Below, one piece after another: positions 15,857-24,382 of a DNA stretch of 34,699 bases. Numbering within the stretch: the stretch's first letter is position 1; each line of letters begins with the position of its first letter. The position numbers and the translations under genes are program-made. This stretch comes from Bacteroidaceae bacterium (GTDB lineage Bacteria > Bacteroidota > Bacteroidia > Bacteroidales > Bacteroidaceae): assembly GCA_024401225.1 (NCBI GenBank), contig JAKSLM010000029.1, positions 1 to 34,699 on the forward strand. Reading direction: 5' to 3'. The notes below the pieces were generated by a model, which saw only the letters and a program-made list of their open reading frames with translations, was not told the origin of the DNA and did no database searches.

Positions 15857-17863
15857 TCAATTTCGATTTTTATCAAGCTCGCAGTATTTTGATTCTTGGC
15901 TGATGTATTCTGGAACAATCTGTTTCATGAGGCGAACTACAGTCATGTCGTCAAAGGTATATGAGGTTTCGAGGAGGCGCTGCTCGTTGGCGCAGACCTC
16001 GTCATAGTCGTACTCTCGAACTTTGGCAATCATGATTTTTGGATGGATGGTAGGGAGGGTGTTCTCCTTGTTGGAGAGGAGTTCCTCATAGAGTTTTTCA
16101 CCATCGCGAAGACCTGTGAATTTGATTTCAATATTCTTTGCCTGCGAGAGGGCTATCATACGCTTGGCAAGGTCGACAATACGGACAGGTTTACCCATGT
16201 CGAAGACGAAGATCTCGCCTCCGTGGCCCATGGTTCCTGCCTCAAGTACCAATTTGCATGCCTCAGGAATGAGCATGAAGTAGCGGATGATGTCAGGGTG
16301 GGTGACAGTGATAGGACCACCATGCTTAATCTGCTCCTTGAAGATAGGGATGACAGATCCGTTGCTGCCAAGGACATTGCCGAAACGGGTGGTGACAAAC
16401 TGTGTGCAAGGAGTGATAGTCAATGGTTTACCATTGATAGAGGTGAGGGTACCTTCATGAATGGCTTTGTTGAGTGACTGGCAATAAATCTCACATATTC
16501 GCTTTGAACATCCCATGACGTTGGTAGGGTTGACTGCCTTGTCGGTAGAGATCATGACGAACTTCTTCGTGCCATAACGGACTGCAAGATCAGCTATGAC
16601 ACGTGTGCCATAGATGTTGTTCTGAACGGCAATAGCTGGATTGTCCTCCATCATCGGTACGTGCTTGTAGGCGGCTGCATGGAACACATAGTCGGGACGA
16701 TGGGCTGCGAAGAGGCATTCCATGTGCTCGGCATTGGAGATGCTGGTGACTATGGTCTCGAACTTTGTTGGAGAGGTAGGTGCCGATAGGTTGGAGGCTT
16801 GAGTGGCCTGGAACTTCTTTACCCAGAGACGGATGTCGTGCATTGGGGTCTCTGCCTGGTCGATGAGGATCATCTCGGCAGGATGGAAGACTGCCACCTG
16901 ACGTACCATCTCGGATCCGATGGATCCTGCTGCTCCGGTGATGAGGATACGCTTGCCGCTGAGTTGTTGGCCTATGGCTGCCATATCGACCTCTATCTTG
17001 TCGCGAGGCAGGAGGTCTTCAATCTCAACCTCTCGCAGTTGCTGTGCATTAATCTCTGACGTTTCAGTCCATTCGGTAGCTTCAGGAAGCATGTAGATCT
17101 TGATGGCATTCTCAGTGAGGTTGGTGATGAGTGACTCCCGCTCAAGGAAATGTTCACGCTGGAGTGGGGAGATGATGATGGCATTGGCGCGTTCGGCTTT
17201 CATGTTGGAGATGAGCTGATCGTCGTCGGCATAGACTTTGAATCCCATGATGTAACGACTGTCAAAGTCGGGGTCTGGAGAGACGAAACCGATCAGGGCG
17301 TACTTATTGTCGGTACGTACTTGGATGCTCTGAGCAAGTGCCATACCTCCAGATTTTACACCATAGATGAATACTCGTGTGTCGGACTCAGTGCGTGTGA
17401 GTTGATCGTACATGCTTTTGACCAGAATTCGCATTATCCACATCAAGACTGTGGCGATTATGAAGATAAGAGTTGAACGGCGTGGAGTAGGGAGGTTCAG
17501 GGTTCTTCCAAGCGTAGGGAAAATATTAGAACAGAAGTATACCAAGTAGTAGGCTGCATAGGACAAGAGTGTTCCGATAGCATTGGCCATGGTTACTCGC
17601 TTCATATCAACGTAAGATGAGTAGCGAATGATCCCGTAGTATGTGTGGAAAACATGGAATCCAACCATGTAGCCCAAGAGACATATCAACATGCCATAGG
17701 TAGTAGGGTAGAAGTAGAATAGGAGTTCCAATGCACCTTCACGAAAATAAAGAGCAAGGTAACAACTAGCCAAGACTATAGAACAGTCGAGCAACAATAC
17801 TACCCAATATGGCAGTGCTTGCTTTGTGAGATATATTTTCTTGATTTTATCGAAGATATACAT
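15857..17863 (-). CDS. CapD/FlaA1-like nucleotide-sugar epimerase/dehydratase, membrane-bound
   Basis: A 668-residue protein of the long CapD/WbpM/PglF family. Four membrane segments lie at about 18-40, 55-75, 95-113 and 130-150. A CoA-binding-like Rossmann region follows (about 160-260), then the NAD-dependent SDR domain. SDR residues: GAAGSIGSE (310-318) for the dinucleotide, HAAAYKHVPMME (395-406), and STDKAVNPTNVMG with KR following. Thr440-Asp441-Lys442 and Met450/Lys454 are in place of the usual Tyr-x-x-x-Lys, as in C6-dehydratases of this family. It probably converts UDP-GlcNAc (or a related sugar) to a 4-keto-6-deoxy sugar for capsule, O-antigen or glycoprotein glycan. No other glycan genes lie beside it, so it is a detached, probably housekeeping copy. 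The AraC-type gene upstream is separated by a terminator. Confidence 0.9.
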   Translation of the reverse strand: MYIFDKIKKIYLTKQALPYWVVLLLDCSIVLASCYLALYFREGALELLFYFYPTTYGMLICLLGYMVGFHVFHTYYGIIRYSSYVDMKRVTMANAIGTLLSYAAYYLVYFCSNIFPTLGRTLNLPTPRRSTLIFIIATVLMWIMRILVKSMYDQLTRTESDTRVFIYGVKSGGMALAQSIQVRTDNKYALIGFVSPDPDFDSRYIMGFKVYADDDQLISNMKAERANAIIISPLQREHFLERESLITNLTENAIKIYMLPEATEWTETSEINAQQLREVEIEDLLPRDKIEVDMAAIGQQLSGKRILITGAAGSIGSEMVRQVAVFHPAEMILIDQAETPMHDIRLWVKKFQATQASNLSAPTSPTKFETIVTSISNAEHMECLFAAHRPDYVFHAAAYKHVPMMEDNPAIAVQNNIYGTRVIADLAVRYGTKKFVMISTDKAVNPTNVMGCSKRICEIYCQSLNKAIHEGTLTSINGKPLTITPCTQFVTTRFGNVLGSNGSVIPIFKEQIKHGGPITVTHPDIIRYFMLIPEACKLVLEAGTMGHGGEIFVFDMGKPVRIVDLAKRMIALSQAKNIEIKFTGLRDGEKLYEELLSNKENTLPTIHPKIMIAKVREYDYDEVCANEQRLLETSYTFDDMTVVRLMKQIVPEYISQESKYCELDKNRN

Positions 17864-18010
17864 GTATTAAGGTTTTGATAGAAGGAACGAATTAATTGGA
17901 TAAATCATATTTTATTTAATCTTATAGTAGATTGCAAATATAATCAAAATAAAGTGAATAATGATATAAATCATTAAATATTTACATTTGCCACAATGTG
18001 ATTTGTTATT

Positions 18011-18044
18011 TTAAAGAAAAAAAAGACTCCAAAAAGGAGTCTTT
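18011..18044 (-). terminator. Terminator of the AraC-type regulator gene
   Basis: AAAGACTCC (18022-18030) / GGAGTCTTT (18036-18044), a 9-bp stem with a 5-nt loop. On the minus strand it is followed by an unbroken T run, then CTTTAAAA. It lies 23 nt after the stop of the regulator and isolates the epimerase gene from it. Confidence 0.85.
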
Positions 18045-18067
18045 GTTATTGTTGTAGTGGAATAAAA

Positions 18068-18847
18068 TTACACGTCAAGCTTTGTTTGTCGCTGCCTATA
18101 CTCTGTAGGAGTGCATCCGTAACGGGCAGAAAAGAGGCGATAGTAGGTGCTCTTGGAACGGAATCCGCTAATGGTTCCTATGACATCAAGAGGTTCATCG
18201 GACGAGGTAAGGAGTGTTGCTGCATAGTCGGTACGCATGTCGTTGATGTACTCATAGAAGGTCTTGCCTGTGGCAATCTTGATGCTTCGGATGAGGTAGG
18301 TGCGGTTGGTACCTATAGCTGCCGCAACCTGGTCACGAGTGACTTCCTGTTCGCAGAATAGCTTCTTTCGTACCATGACTGACTCGAGTTTCTGGAAGAA
18401 CATCATGGCTTCTGTGATGTCCATCTCTCGATGACTCTCTGTCAAGCCATAGGAGTCGACATCCGTATAACCAGAATTGATTTCGCCAAGGTTTCCTTCT
18501 GTCTCAATCTTTGCATCGATAGCTTCCTCGATCAATTCTTTCTCGAATCGGCTGTCATCCTCGGTTTCTGTAGTAGATGGAACTGATGGTTGTATGTTGT
18601 CAGTCGCTTTGGATGCTTCAGTAGAAGTATTGGTTGCTGCATTGGTTTCGGCTAATTGCTGAAGAGCGATGTCGGTAGCCCCAGATACGATTGACGAGTC
18701 ATCGGCACTTTGCAATGGTTTGATCATCTCTGCAAAGTGCTTTGAATAGTCAACTATCTGATCAATGACAGCTGTCGAAAGCTCATTCTTTCGATATGCT
18801 TCAATAATCAAATCTCTTGCGAGTTCTATAGCTATATTTGATACCAT
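18068..18847 (-). CDS. AraC-family transcriptional regulator with acidic linker
   Basis: A 259-residue protein. The C-terminal ~100 residues form the double helix-turn-helix of AraC/XylS regulators: VTRDQVAAAIGTNRTYLIRSIKIATGKTFYEYINDMR for the first half and DVIGTISGFRSKSTYYRLFSARYGCTPTEYR for the second. The N-terminal ~50 residues are helical and match no ligand-binding domain I know. Residues about 50-120 are a Ser/Thr/Glu/Asp-rich, probably disordered linker. No cupin, periplasmic sensor or phosphoacceptor domain is present, so the signal it senses is unclear. A -7-like CATCTTTG at 18881-18874 (minus) lies about 30 nt before the start. Its target could be the downstream epimerase gene, but nothing in the sequence shows that. 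Confidence 0.85.
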   Translation of the reverse strand: MVSNIAIELARDLIIEAYRKNELSTAVIDQIVDYSKHFAEMIKPLQSADDSSIVSGATDIALQQLAETNAATNTSTEASKATDNIQPSVPSTTETEDDSRFEKELIEEAIDAKIETEGNLGEINSGYTDVDSYGLTESHREMDITEAMMFFQKLESVMVRKKLFCEQEVTRDQVAAAIGTNRTYLIRSIKIATGKTFYEYINDMRTDYAATLLTSSDEPLDVIGTISGFRSKSTYYRLFSARYGCTPTEYRQRQTKLDV

Positions 18848-18969
18848 ATGGTTTGTTTAGTCAAAAATCATTGCAAAGATGCATTTTTTTTTTCGTAATA
18901 GCAAGTTTTTGCCACGATAATTTGTGTTTTCGAGGGGAAAACAGCCAAAATGGTTGACTTAGATATCCA

Positions 18970-19061
18970 AAAAAGAAAGTTAAGAGCTGTAAGTGAGCAG
19001 TAAAACGATAGCAAGCATAGTGGCTTGTCGTCATGCTGTTTACTTACAACTCTTAACTTTC
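18970..19061 (-). terminator. Large hairpin terminator of the oad operon
   Basis: GAAAGTTAAGAG (18975-18986) pairs perfectly with CTCTTAACTTTC (19050-19061). After a 2-nt internal loop GTAAGT (18989-18994) pairs with ACTTAC (19042-19047), and a CAAGC/GCTTG stem sits near the apex. The minus-strand tail is six T. It begins 30 nt after the oadB stop. Confidence 0.75.
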
Positions 19062-19091
19062 AATTCCTATAAAAATACAAATGTATTTTGC

Positions 19092-20330
19092 TTAGCCCTG
19101 GAGGAATGAGATCAATACACCAGCTGCTACGGCAGAACCGATAACACCTGCTACATTAGATGACATACAGTAGTTGAGGACGTGGTTCTTTACATCGTAT
19201 TTGAGGGCGATGTCGTTAGCAACACGTGATGCCATTGGCACAGCTGAAAGGCCTGTTGCACCGATGAGTGGGTTGATCTTCTTCTTAGAGAAGAGATTGA
19301 ACAACTTAACGAGCATGATGCCTCCGAAGATAGAGAATCCGAATGCGCAGAATCCACCTACCACAATACCAATAGTAGTAAAGTTAAGGAATGCATCAAC
19401 TGTCATTGTAGCACCTACAGAAAGGCCAAGAAAGATAGTTGCTGCGTTCATGATGCTGTTTGATGCTGCATCGAAGATACGGCTTGTGTTAGCACCGATC
19501 TCCTTGATAAGATTACCAAACATGAGCATACCTACAAGTGATACTGCAGATGGAACGAAGATGGCTACGATGATTGTAGTGAAGATAGGGAAGAGTATCT
19601 TCAACACCTTCATGTTCTTGATCTGAGTGCTGCTTGGATAGAGTTTGTCCTGTTCCTTCATGTTGATCATGAGTTCCTTCTTAGTACAGCACATCCTAAC
19701 TACGAGTGGCACGATAACTGGAACAAGTGCCATATAGCTATAAGCTGCAATTGCAATAGGACCAAGGAGGTGTGGAGCAAGCTTGATGGTTGTGAAGATG
19801 GCAGTAGGACCGTCTGCACCACCGATGATTGCAAGCGATGCTGCTTCCTTCATTGTGAAGAACTGAGATGCCACGAGGAGTACTGCGAAGATACCGAACT
19901 GAGCACCTGCACCAAAGATGGCAAGCTTGAGGTTACGGAGCATAGGACCGAAGTCGGTAAGTGCACCTACACCCATGAAAATGATTGGTGGAATAAAACC
20001 TGTCTTTATGAGCATATAGTAGATGAAGTTCATAAGACCGAGGTCGTGTGCAATCTTAGGGAGTGACATGTCCCAAATGCACTCTTTTGTTCCATCTGGC
20101 ATAAGTACCATACCCTCACCATCGACAGCTGTTACGCCCATACCGCCTCCAGGGAAGTTTGCAATAAGCACACCGAATGCGATAGGAATCATGAGCAATG
20201 GTTCGTAGCCCTTCTTGATACCAAGGTATAGAAGGCCTAATGCCAACAGAATCATGACAATACATCCAGGCTGTTCTCCAATAGCCTTGAATGCGGTCAT
20301 TTCATAAAGGTTGTTTAATATTTCGTTCAT
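19092..20330 (-). CDS. oadB: Sodium-translocating decarboxylase, beta subunit
   Basis: A 412-residue integral membrane protein with about nine to eleven hydrophobic segments. Family signatures: IIGGADGPTAIFTT (about 165-180), the conserved Asp region that couples decarboxylation to sodium; GATGLSAVPMASRVAN (about 360-375); and the C-terminal MSSNVAGVIGSAVAAG. In the OadB/GcdB/MmdB family this subunit decarboxylates the carboxybiotin carried on the alpha subunit and exports two sodium ions per turnover through the inner membrane. It is the last gene of oadG-oadA-oadB, 25 nt after oadA, and is followed by a hairpin terminator. Which acid is decarboxylated depends on the alpha subunit. Confidence 0.93.
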   Translation of the reverse strand: MNEILNNLYEMTAFKAIGEQPGCIVMILLALGLLYLGIKKGYEPLLMIPIAFGVLIANFPGGGMGVTAVDGEGMVLMPDGTKECIWDMSLPKIAHDLGLMNFIYYMLIKTGFIPPIIFMGVGALTDFGPMLRNLKLAIFGAGAQFGIFAVLLVASQFFTMKEAASLAIIGGADGPTAIFTTIKLAPHLLGPIAIAAYSYMALVPVIVPLVVRMCCTKKELMINMKEQDKLYPSSTQIKNMKVLKILFPIFTTIIVAIFVPSAVSLVGMLMFGNLIKEIGANTSRIFDAASNSIMNAATIFLGLSVGATMTVDAFLNFTTIGIVVGGFCAFGFSIFGGIMLVKLFNLFSKKKINPLIGATGLSAVPMASRVANDIALKYDVKNHVLNYCMSSNVAGVIGSAVAAGVLISFLQG

Positions 20331-20355
20331 TGTTTAATACGAATTTGGAATTATG

Positions 20356-22197
20356 TTATGCCATCTTCATGATTGGATCGTCCTCTTCTACAGAGTCGCC
20401 TGAGTTGACGAGGATTGCTGTGATTGTACCAGCCTTATCTGCACGTATAGCGTTGAATGTCTTCATTGCTTCGATGTAGCCGATAGTGTCGCCTGCCTGA
20501 ACTGCATCACCAACCTTCTTTGGAGTCTCAGAGTTGTCCTTAGTGAGGTAGAACTTACCCTCGAGTGGAGCGAGAACGTCTTCACCTTCACCTGCTGGAG
20601 CTGCAGGAGCTGCGCCTGCTGCTGGAGCAGCTGCAGGAACTGCATCACCATAAGCGATTTCAACCTTGTAGTTAACACCATTAACGTTAACAGTAACTGA
20701 CTTAGGACCTTCTGCACCTGCAGCAGGAGCGTTCTTAGCAGCCTTACGCTTTGCGAGGTCAGCCTCGAAGTCAGCCTTTGCCTTACCGCTCTTGTAAGCA
20801 CGATACTGCTCTGGGTGCATAGCGAGTTCGAAGAGCTCTTCTTCGTCCTGACCAAGCTCCCATCCTTCCTTAGCCATCTCAGCGCGGAATTCGTCAAGCT
20901 TGTCTGGGTAGTAAGACTGTGGGTCCTGAGTCTCAAACTCACGGCCCTGCTCCTTAGCCATGTCAACGAGCTCCTGAGCAACTGGGCCAGGGAGCTGACC
21001 TGACTTACCAAGAATCATATCCCAAATGTTGTCAGCAATCATTGACCAGCGAGCCTTGCCCTTCTCCATCTGCATTACGTTCATGAGCGCGAGGTTCTTA
21101 ACGTACTGAGAGAATGGAGTAACGAGGCATGGATAACCAACCTTTGGCCAAACGTAAGCAACCTCATCAAAGAGCTTAACAAGAAGCTCGTCAGTAGTAA
21201 GCTCTGGCTGGTTGTTCTTTACCTTCCACTTGTTGAGTGACTTAAGGTTGTCCTCGAGGTCAGTCATGAGTGAACCCATCATACCACCTGGGAGACCTGG
21301 CTTAACGAGAAGCGAGTTGTTGAGGTGGTTGAGTTCTGGAATGTAATAGCCGAGGAAGTCATCGCACATCTCCTGAATCATGGTACGTACTTCCATGTAA
21401 GCTGACATGTTGATATCCTTTACCTTAAAGCCTGCATCCTTAAGCATCTCTTGAACTGTGATGATGTCGGCATGACCTGTACCCCATGAGAGTGGAGACA
21501 TACCACAATCGATGTAGTCACAACCAGCTTCTGCTACTTCAAGGATAGATGCCATGTTGAAGCCAGGACCTGCGTGTGAGTGATACTGGATGACGATGTC
21601 CTTCTTGATAGCCTTGATACCCTCAACGATCTTGCCGAGTGATACTGGACGACCAATACCTGCCATATCCTTGAGACAGATCTCGTCAGCACCAGCCTCG
21701 ATGAATGTCTTTGCAAGGTTGACGTAGTATTCTACAGTATGGATTGGTGAGTATGTGATACAAAGTGATGCCTGAGCGATCATACCTGCTTCCTTAGCAT
21801 ACTTGATAGAAGGAATGACATTGCGTGGATCGTTAAGACCACAGAAGATACGAGTGATGTCTGTGCCCTGCTTCTTCTTTACAACGTAGAAGAGCTTACG
21901 TACGTCCTTTGGACATGGGCTCATGCGAAGACCATTGAGTGCACGGTCGAGCATGTGAGTCTGGATGCCTGCCTCATGGAATGGCTTTGTCCATTCGCGT
22001 ACTGACTTGTTTGGATTCTCTCCGTAGAGAAGGTTTACCTGTTCGAAACCACCACCGTTAGTTTCTACACGGTCGAAGCAACCCATCTTGATGATTGCTG
22101 GTGCTACTTTTACGAGCTGGTCAACGCGAGGCTGATACTTACCAGCACTCTGCCACATGTCACGGAAGACCAGTGAGAACTTTACTTCTTTTGCCAT
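20356..22197 (-). CDS. oadA: Biotin-dependent decarboxylase alpha subunit (OadA-like carboxyltransferase fused to BCCP)
   Basis: A 613-residue cytoplasmic subunit with three parts. The carboxyltransferase TIM barrel (about 5-300) has metal/active-site residues Asp13 (FRDMWQS), Lys176 (CLKDMAG, the lysine carbamylated in this family) and His206/His208 (QYHSHAGPG). A conserved PYC_OADA domain (about 300-465) contains PGGMMGSL. After an Ala/Pro-rich hinge (about 525-550) a biotinyl domain ends in IEAMKTF, with biotin on Lys579. It transfers CO2 from a 2-oxo acid, probably oxaloacetate, to biotin for decarboxylation by OadB. The active site is diverged from the Klebsiella enzyme (RDAHQSL and HCHATTG there), so pyruvate-carboxylase-B-like or another substrate use cannot be excluded. 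The 24-nt and 25-nt gaps to oadG and oadB indicate one operon. Confidence 0.88.
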   Translation of the reverse strand: MAKEVKFSLVFRDMWQSAGKYQPRVDQLVKVAPAIIKMGCFDRVETNGGGFEQVNLLYGENPNKSVREWTKPFHEAGIQTHMLDRALNGLRMSPCPKDVRKLFYVVKKKQGTDITRIFCGLNDPRNVIPSIKYAKEAGMIAQASLCITYSPIHTVEYYVNLAKTFIEAGADEICLKDMAGIGRPVSLGKIVEGIKAIKKDIVIQYHSHAGPGFNMASILEVAEAGCDYIDCGMSPLSWGTGHADIITVQEMLKDAGFKVKDINMSAYMEVRTMIQEMCDDFLGYYIPELNHLNNSLLVKPGLPGGMMGSLMTDLEDNLKSLNKWKVKNNQPELTTDELLVKLFDEVAYVWPKVGYPCLVTPFSQYVKNLALMNVMQMEKGKARWSMIADNIWDMILGKSGQLPGPVAQELVDMAKEQGREFETQDPQSYYPDKLDEFRAEMAKEGWELGQDEEELFELAMHPEQYRAYKSGKAKADFEADLAKRKAAKNAPAAGAEGPKSVTVNVNGVNYKVEIAYGDAVPAAAPAAGAAPAAPAGEGEDVLAPLEGKFYLTKDNSETPKKVGDAVQAGDTIGYIEAMKTFNAIRADKAGTITAILVNSGDSVEEDDPIMKMA

Positions 22198-22221
22198 ATT
22201 TCTTTTTATCCTTAAAATTAT

Positions 22222-22491
22222 TTACAACTTAGTTATCTTTGATACGTGACCCTTGCCACCTGTAATCTGGGCAACGGTAGCGTCAATTACTGCCTTGACA
22301 GTAGCATCAACCTTCTGTACTGCATTGTTGGCTGCAGCTACAGGTTTCTTTGCTTGCACTTCTTCTGGTGCATACTTGTTTACAAGCTTGATAAGTAATG
22401 TGCCGAACAAGATTACGATAAGCAAAATGCAGAAAACCGTAAGCATGCCGACAATCATGAGCTGAAGAGCTTCATTTAAATTATCGTTCAT
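22222..22491 (-). CDS. oadG: Sodium-pump decarboxylase gamma subunit (OadG family)
   Basis: An 89-residue protein: a short N terminus (MNDNLNEALQ), one strong membrane segment (about 11-35), then a mobile Ala/Lys/Val-rich tail. This is the layout of OadG, the small subunit that assembles the alpha subunit on the membrane-bound beta subunit. The zinc-binding His/Asp tail of enterobacterial OadG is not evident. It is the first gene of oadG-oadA-oadB. The upstream leader is about 135 nt if the promoter at 22634-22664 is right. Confidence 0.85.
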   Translation of the reverse strand: MNDNLNEALQLMIVGMLTVFCILLIVILFGTLLIKLVNKYAPEEVQAKKPVAAANNAVQKVDATVKAVIDATVAQITGGKGHVSKITKL

Positions 22492-22633
22492 CTTCTTTGT
22501 ATGTTATGTTAATAATCTTTCTACGTAAAAAAAAATCTTTTTGTTGCCTTTTAATATGGCAAATATCTTTTGCTTTCGATGCAAATAGTCGTGTAAATGC
22601 CTGTGTTAATAACACAAAAACTAAAGTTTTGTG

Positions 22634-22664
22634 CAAAAGTAAGCATTTTTATTTAAATAACATA
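22634..22664 (-). promoter_or_regulatory. Candidate promoter of the oadGAB operon
   Basis: Minus strand: -7 box TACTTTTG (22641-22634) with TATG 19 nt upstream (22664-22661, 3 of 4 of TTTG). The leader would begin with a CACAAAA/TTTTGTG hairpin and then a TGTGTT/AACACA palindrome. Confidence 0.55.
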
Positions 22665-22848
22665 TATAAATATGAAATAATCTTAGTAAAACGCTGTAAA
22701 AATGTCTTTCTGTGTGCGTAAACATCATGTTTTTTGACATCCAAATTGCAATACGGATGGAAAATTGTCATAAGTCAAGAAGGCTAATGCTCATGGGATG
22801 TTGGATAAGATGGATTAGTAAAATTGGAGCAGGGTAGAGCAAAAGCAA

Positions 22849-22876
22849 AAGCGCTTCCCATGGGTGAGAAACGCTT
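22849..22876 (-). terminator. Weak terminator candidate after the MFS gene
   Basis: Minus strand: AAGCG, then an internal CCCATGGG, then CGCTT, followed by TTGCTTTTGC. The 5-bp outer stem and interrupted T tail make it a modest candidate. It lies about 70 nt after the MFS stop. Confidence 0.4.
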
Positions 22877-22906
22877 CTGTATATTAATGTAAAAAACGAA
22901 TGTTAA

Positions 22907-22922
22907 GTAGGTGCGCACCTAC
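22907..22922. repeat. Perfect 16-bp palindrome GTAGGTGCGCACCTAC
   Basis: Located 22 nt beyond the MFS stop. Its left half, with the preceding TAA, reproduces TAAGTAGGTG, the first ten bases of the recurrent TAAGTAGGTGATCA motif. It could be a protein-binding site or the tip of a terminator. Confidence 0.5.
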
Positions 22923-22943
22923 GTATTGTTTCATTCTTGTTTT

Positions 22944-24368
22944 TTACTTTGTGATAGGCTTGTACTTTGGAACAAGAGTCTTCATAAGTGTCCATGCGAT
23001 GAGGTAAGCTACGGCACAATAGCAGAAGATGATCATGTAGCCAGCTGGCTTGCCTTCAACACCGAAGAATGTGAATGCGCTGCCCTGACCTTCTGCGTAA
23101 GTGAACAGCATACCTGAACCCTTGTTGATGAGGAACGATCCAAGACCTCCAAACATGGTACCGATACCTGTGATGGTAGCGATGGCACTCTTAGGGAACA
23201 TGTCGCCGATAGTAGAGTAGAGGTTGGCCGACCAAGCCTGATGACCAGCACCAGCAAGACCAATGATAATACATGGCAACCAAACACTTATGCCTGCCAA
23301 TGGCTGTGCAAACATAGCGAAGATAGGGAGGAATGCAAAGATGAGCATAGCACGCATACGACCAGCGTAAGGATTCATGCCCTGCTTCTCAACGAAGAGC
23401 TTTGGCAGATATCCACCATAGATGCTGAGTACGGTAACGATAAGGTAGAGCACGAAGATGAGCATCTGTCCCATAAATGTGCTTGATGGATGGCCGAGTT
23501 CGGAGAAGTAAGCTGGTGCCCAGAAAAGGAAGAACCACCACACACCATCGGTAAGTGCCTTACCTACTATGAATGCCCATGTCTGACGATAAGTGAAACA
23601 CTCAACGAACGAAAGATTAATGCCATCGTCATTGGCAGATTCGGATGCTGCTTCCTGCTGATTGTCAGAGTTGATGTAAGCCAATTCTTCTGCATTTACC
23701 TTTTTGCTCTCATGTGGATGCTCGTACATGAACGACCATGCTGCTGCCCAAATGAATCCTACGGCACCAATGATGATGAATGCCATCTCCCAACCCATTG
23801 CTGCTGCGAGGATTGGAATGGTGAGTGGAGCTGCAAGTGCTCCTACGCTCGAGCCGGCATTGAACATACTTGTTGCGTAAGCACGGTCCTTTTTAGGGAA
23901 GTATTCGGCAGTTACCTTGATGGCTGCAGGGAAGTTACCTGCCTCACCCATTGCAAGGATGATGCGGCAAGCGAGGAAGAGGTATACTGAGATCGAAGTG
24001 AACATCAATGTGCCCTTTACTACTCCTTCTCCAAACATGCCCGAATCTGCCAGATGGAATGTTGCCCATCCGCAGGCTGCGTGAAGACATGCACCAAGAC
24101 TCCAGATCACGATAGCCCAGATATAACCTTTCTTTGTGCCCATCCAGTCGATGAACTTGCCTGCAAAGAGCGAAATGAATGCGTAAAAGATGGAGAATAC
24201 TGCTGTGATTGTTCCATAGTCGTCGTCTGTCCAATGGAAGTCAACAGCAATAAAGTCCTTCCAGGTCAATGACAGAACCTGACGGTCCATGTAGTTGACT
24301 GTTGTTGCAAGGAACAACATTGCACAAATTACCCAACGGTAGTTTGTCATTTGATTTTTGTTTGCCAT
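22944..24368 (-). CDS. MFS transporter, hexuronate/anion:cation symporter (ACS) type
   Basis: A 474-residue inner-membrane transporter with about twelve membrane segments. ACS-family features: RWVICAMLFLATTVNYMDRQVLSL in the first helix, FAGKFIDWMGTKKGY between helices 2 and 3, and GEAGNFPAAIKVTAEYFPKKDRAYATSMFNAGSSVG around helices 4-5. This is the pattern of ExuT/GudP/phthalate permeases, so import of hexuronates (galacturonate, glucuronate) or a similar sugar acid by cation symport is likely. A longer central loop (about 215-245) separates the halves. It starts 14 nt after the folB stop, so it is probably the third gene of that operon, with no obvious metabolic link. No uronate catabolism genes lie in the window. 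Confidence 0.85.
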   Translation of the reverse strand: MANKNQMTNYRWVICAMLFLATTVNYMDRQVLSLTWKDFIAVDFHWTDDDYGTITAVFSIFYAFISLFAGKFIDWMGTKKGYIWAIVIWSLGACLHAACGWATFHLADSGMFGEGVVKGTLMFTSISVYLFLACRIILAMGEAGNFPAAIKVTAEYFPKKDRAYATSMFNAGSSVGALAAPLTIPILAAAMGWEMAFIIIGAVGFIWAAAWSFMYEHPHESKKVNAEELAYINSDNQQEAASESANDDGINLSFVECFTYRQTWAFIVGKALTDGVWWFFLFWAPAYFSELGHPSSTFMGQMLIFVLYLIVTVLSIYGGYLPKLFVEKQGMNPYAGRMRAMLIFAFLPIFAMFAQPLAGISVWLPCIIIGLAGAGHQAWSANLYSTIGDMFPKSAIATITGIGTMFGGLGSFLINKGSGMLFTYAEGQGSAFTFFGVEGKPAGYMIIFCYCAVAYLIAWTLMKTLVPKYKPITK

Positions 24369-24382
24369 ATTAGTTATGTTAG

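Larger units (their letters stand above)
22492..22943. other. 452-bp gene-free region between oadG and the MFS gene
   Basis: It holds the oad leader and promoter (to 22664), a hairpin with CGCTT arm and imperfect T tail at 22849-22876 that may end the folB/MFS transcript, and a perfect 16-bp palindrome at 22907-22922 next to the MFS stop. Between 22665 and 22848 I see only AT-rich DNA with a weak CATCC/GGATG pairing; no gene is supported. Confidence 0.6.

Noticed and set aside
15535-15918. 127-codon minus-strand frame spanning the php/epimerase junction
   Set aside because: It overlaps both genes out of frame and lacks domain or promoter support; only the short 15695-15853 frame in another register looked notable.
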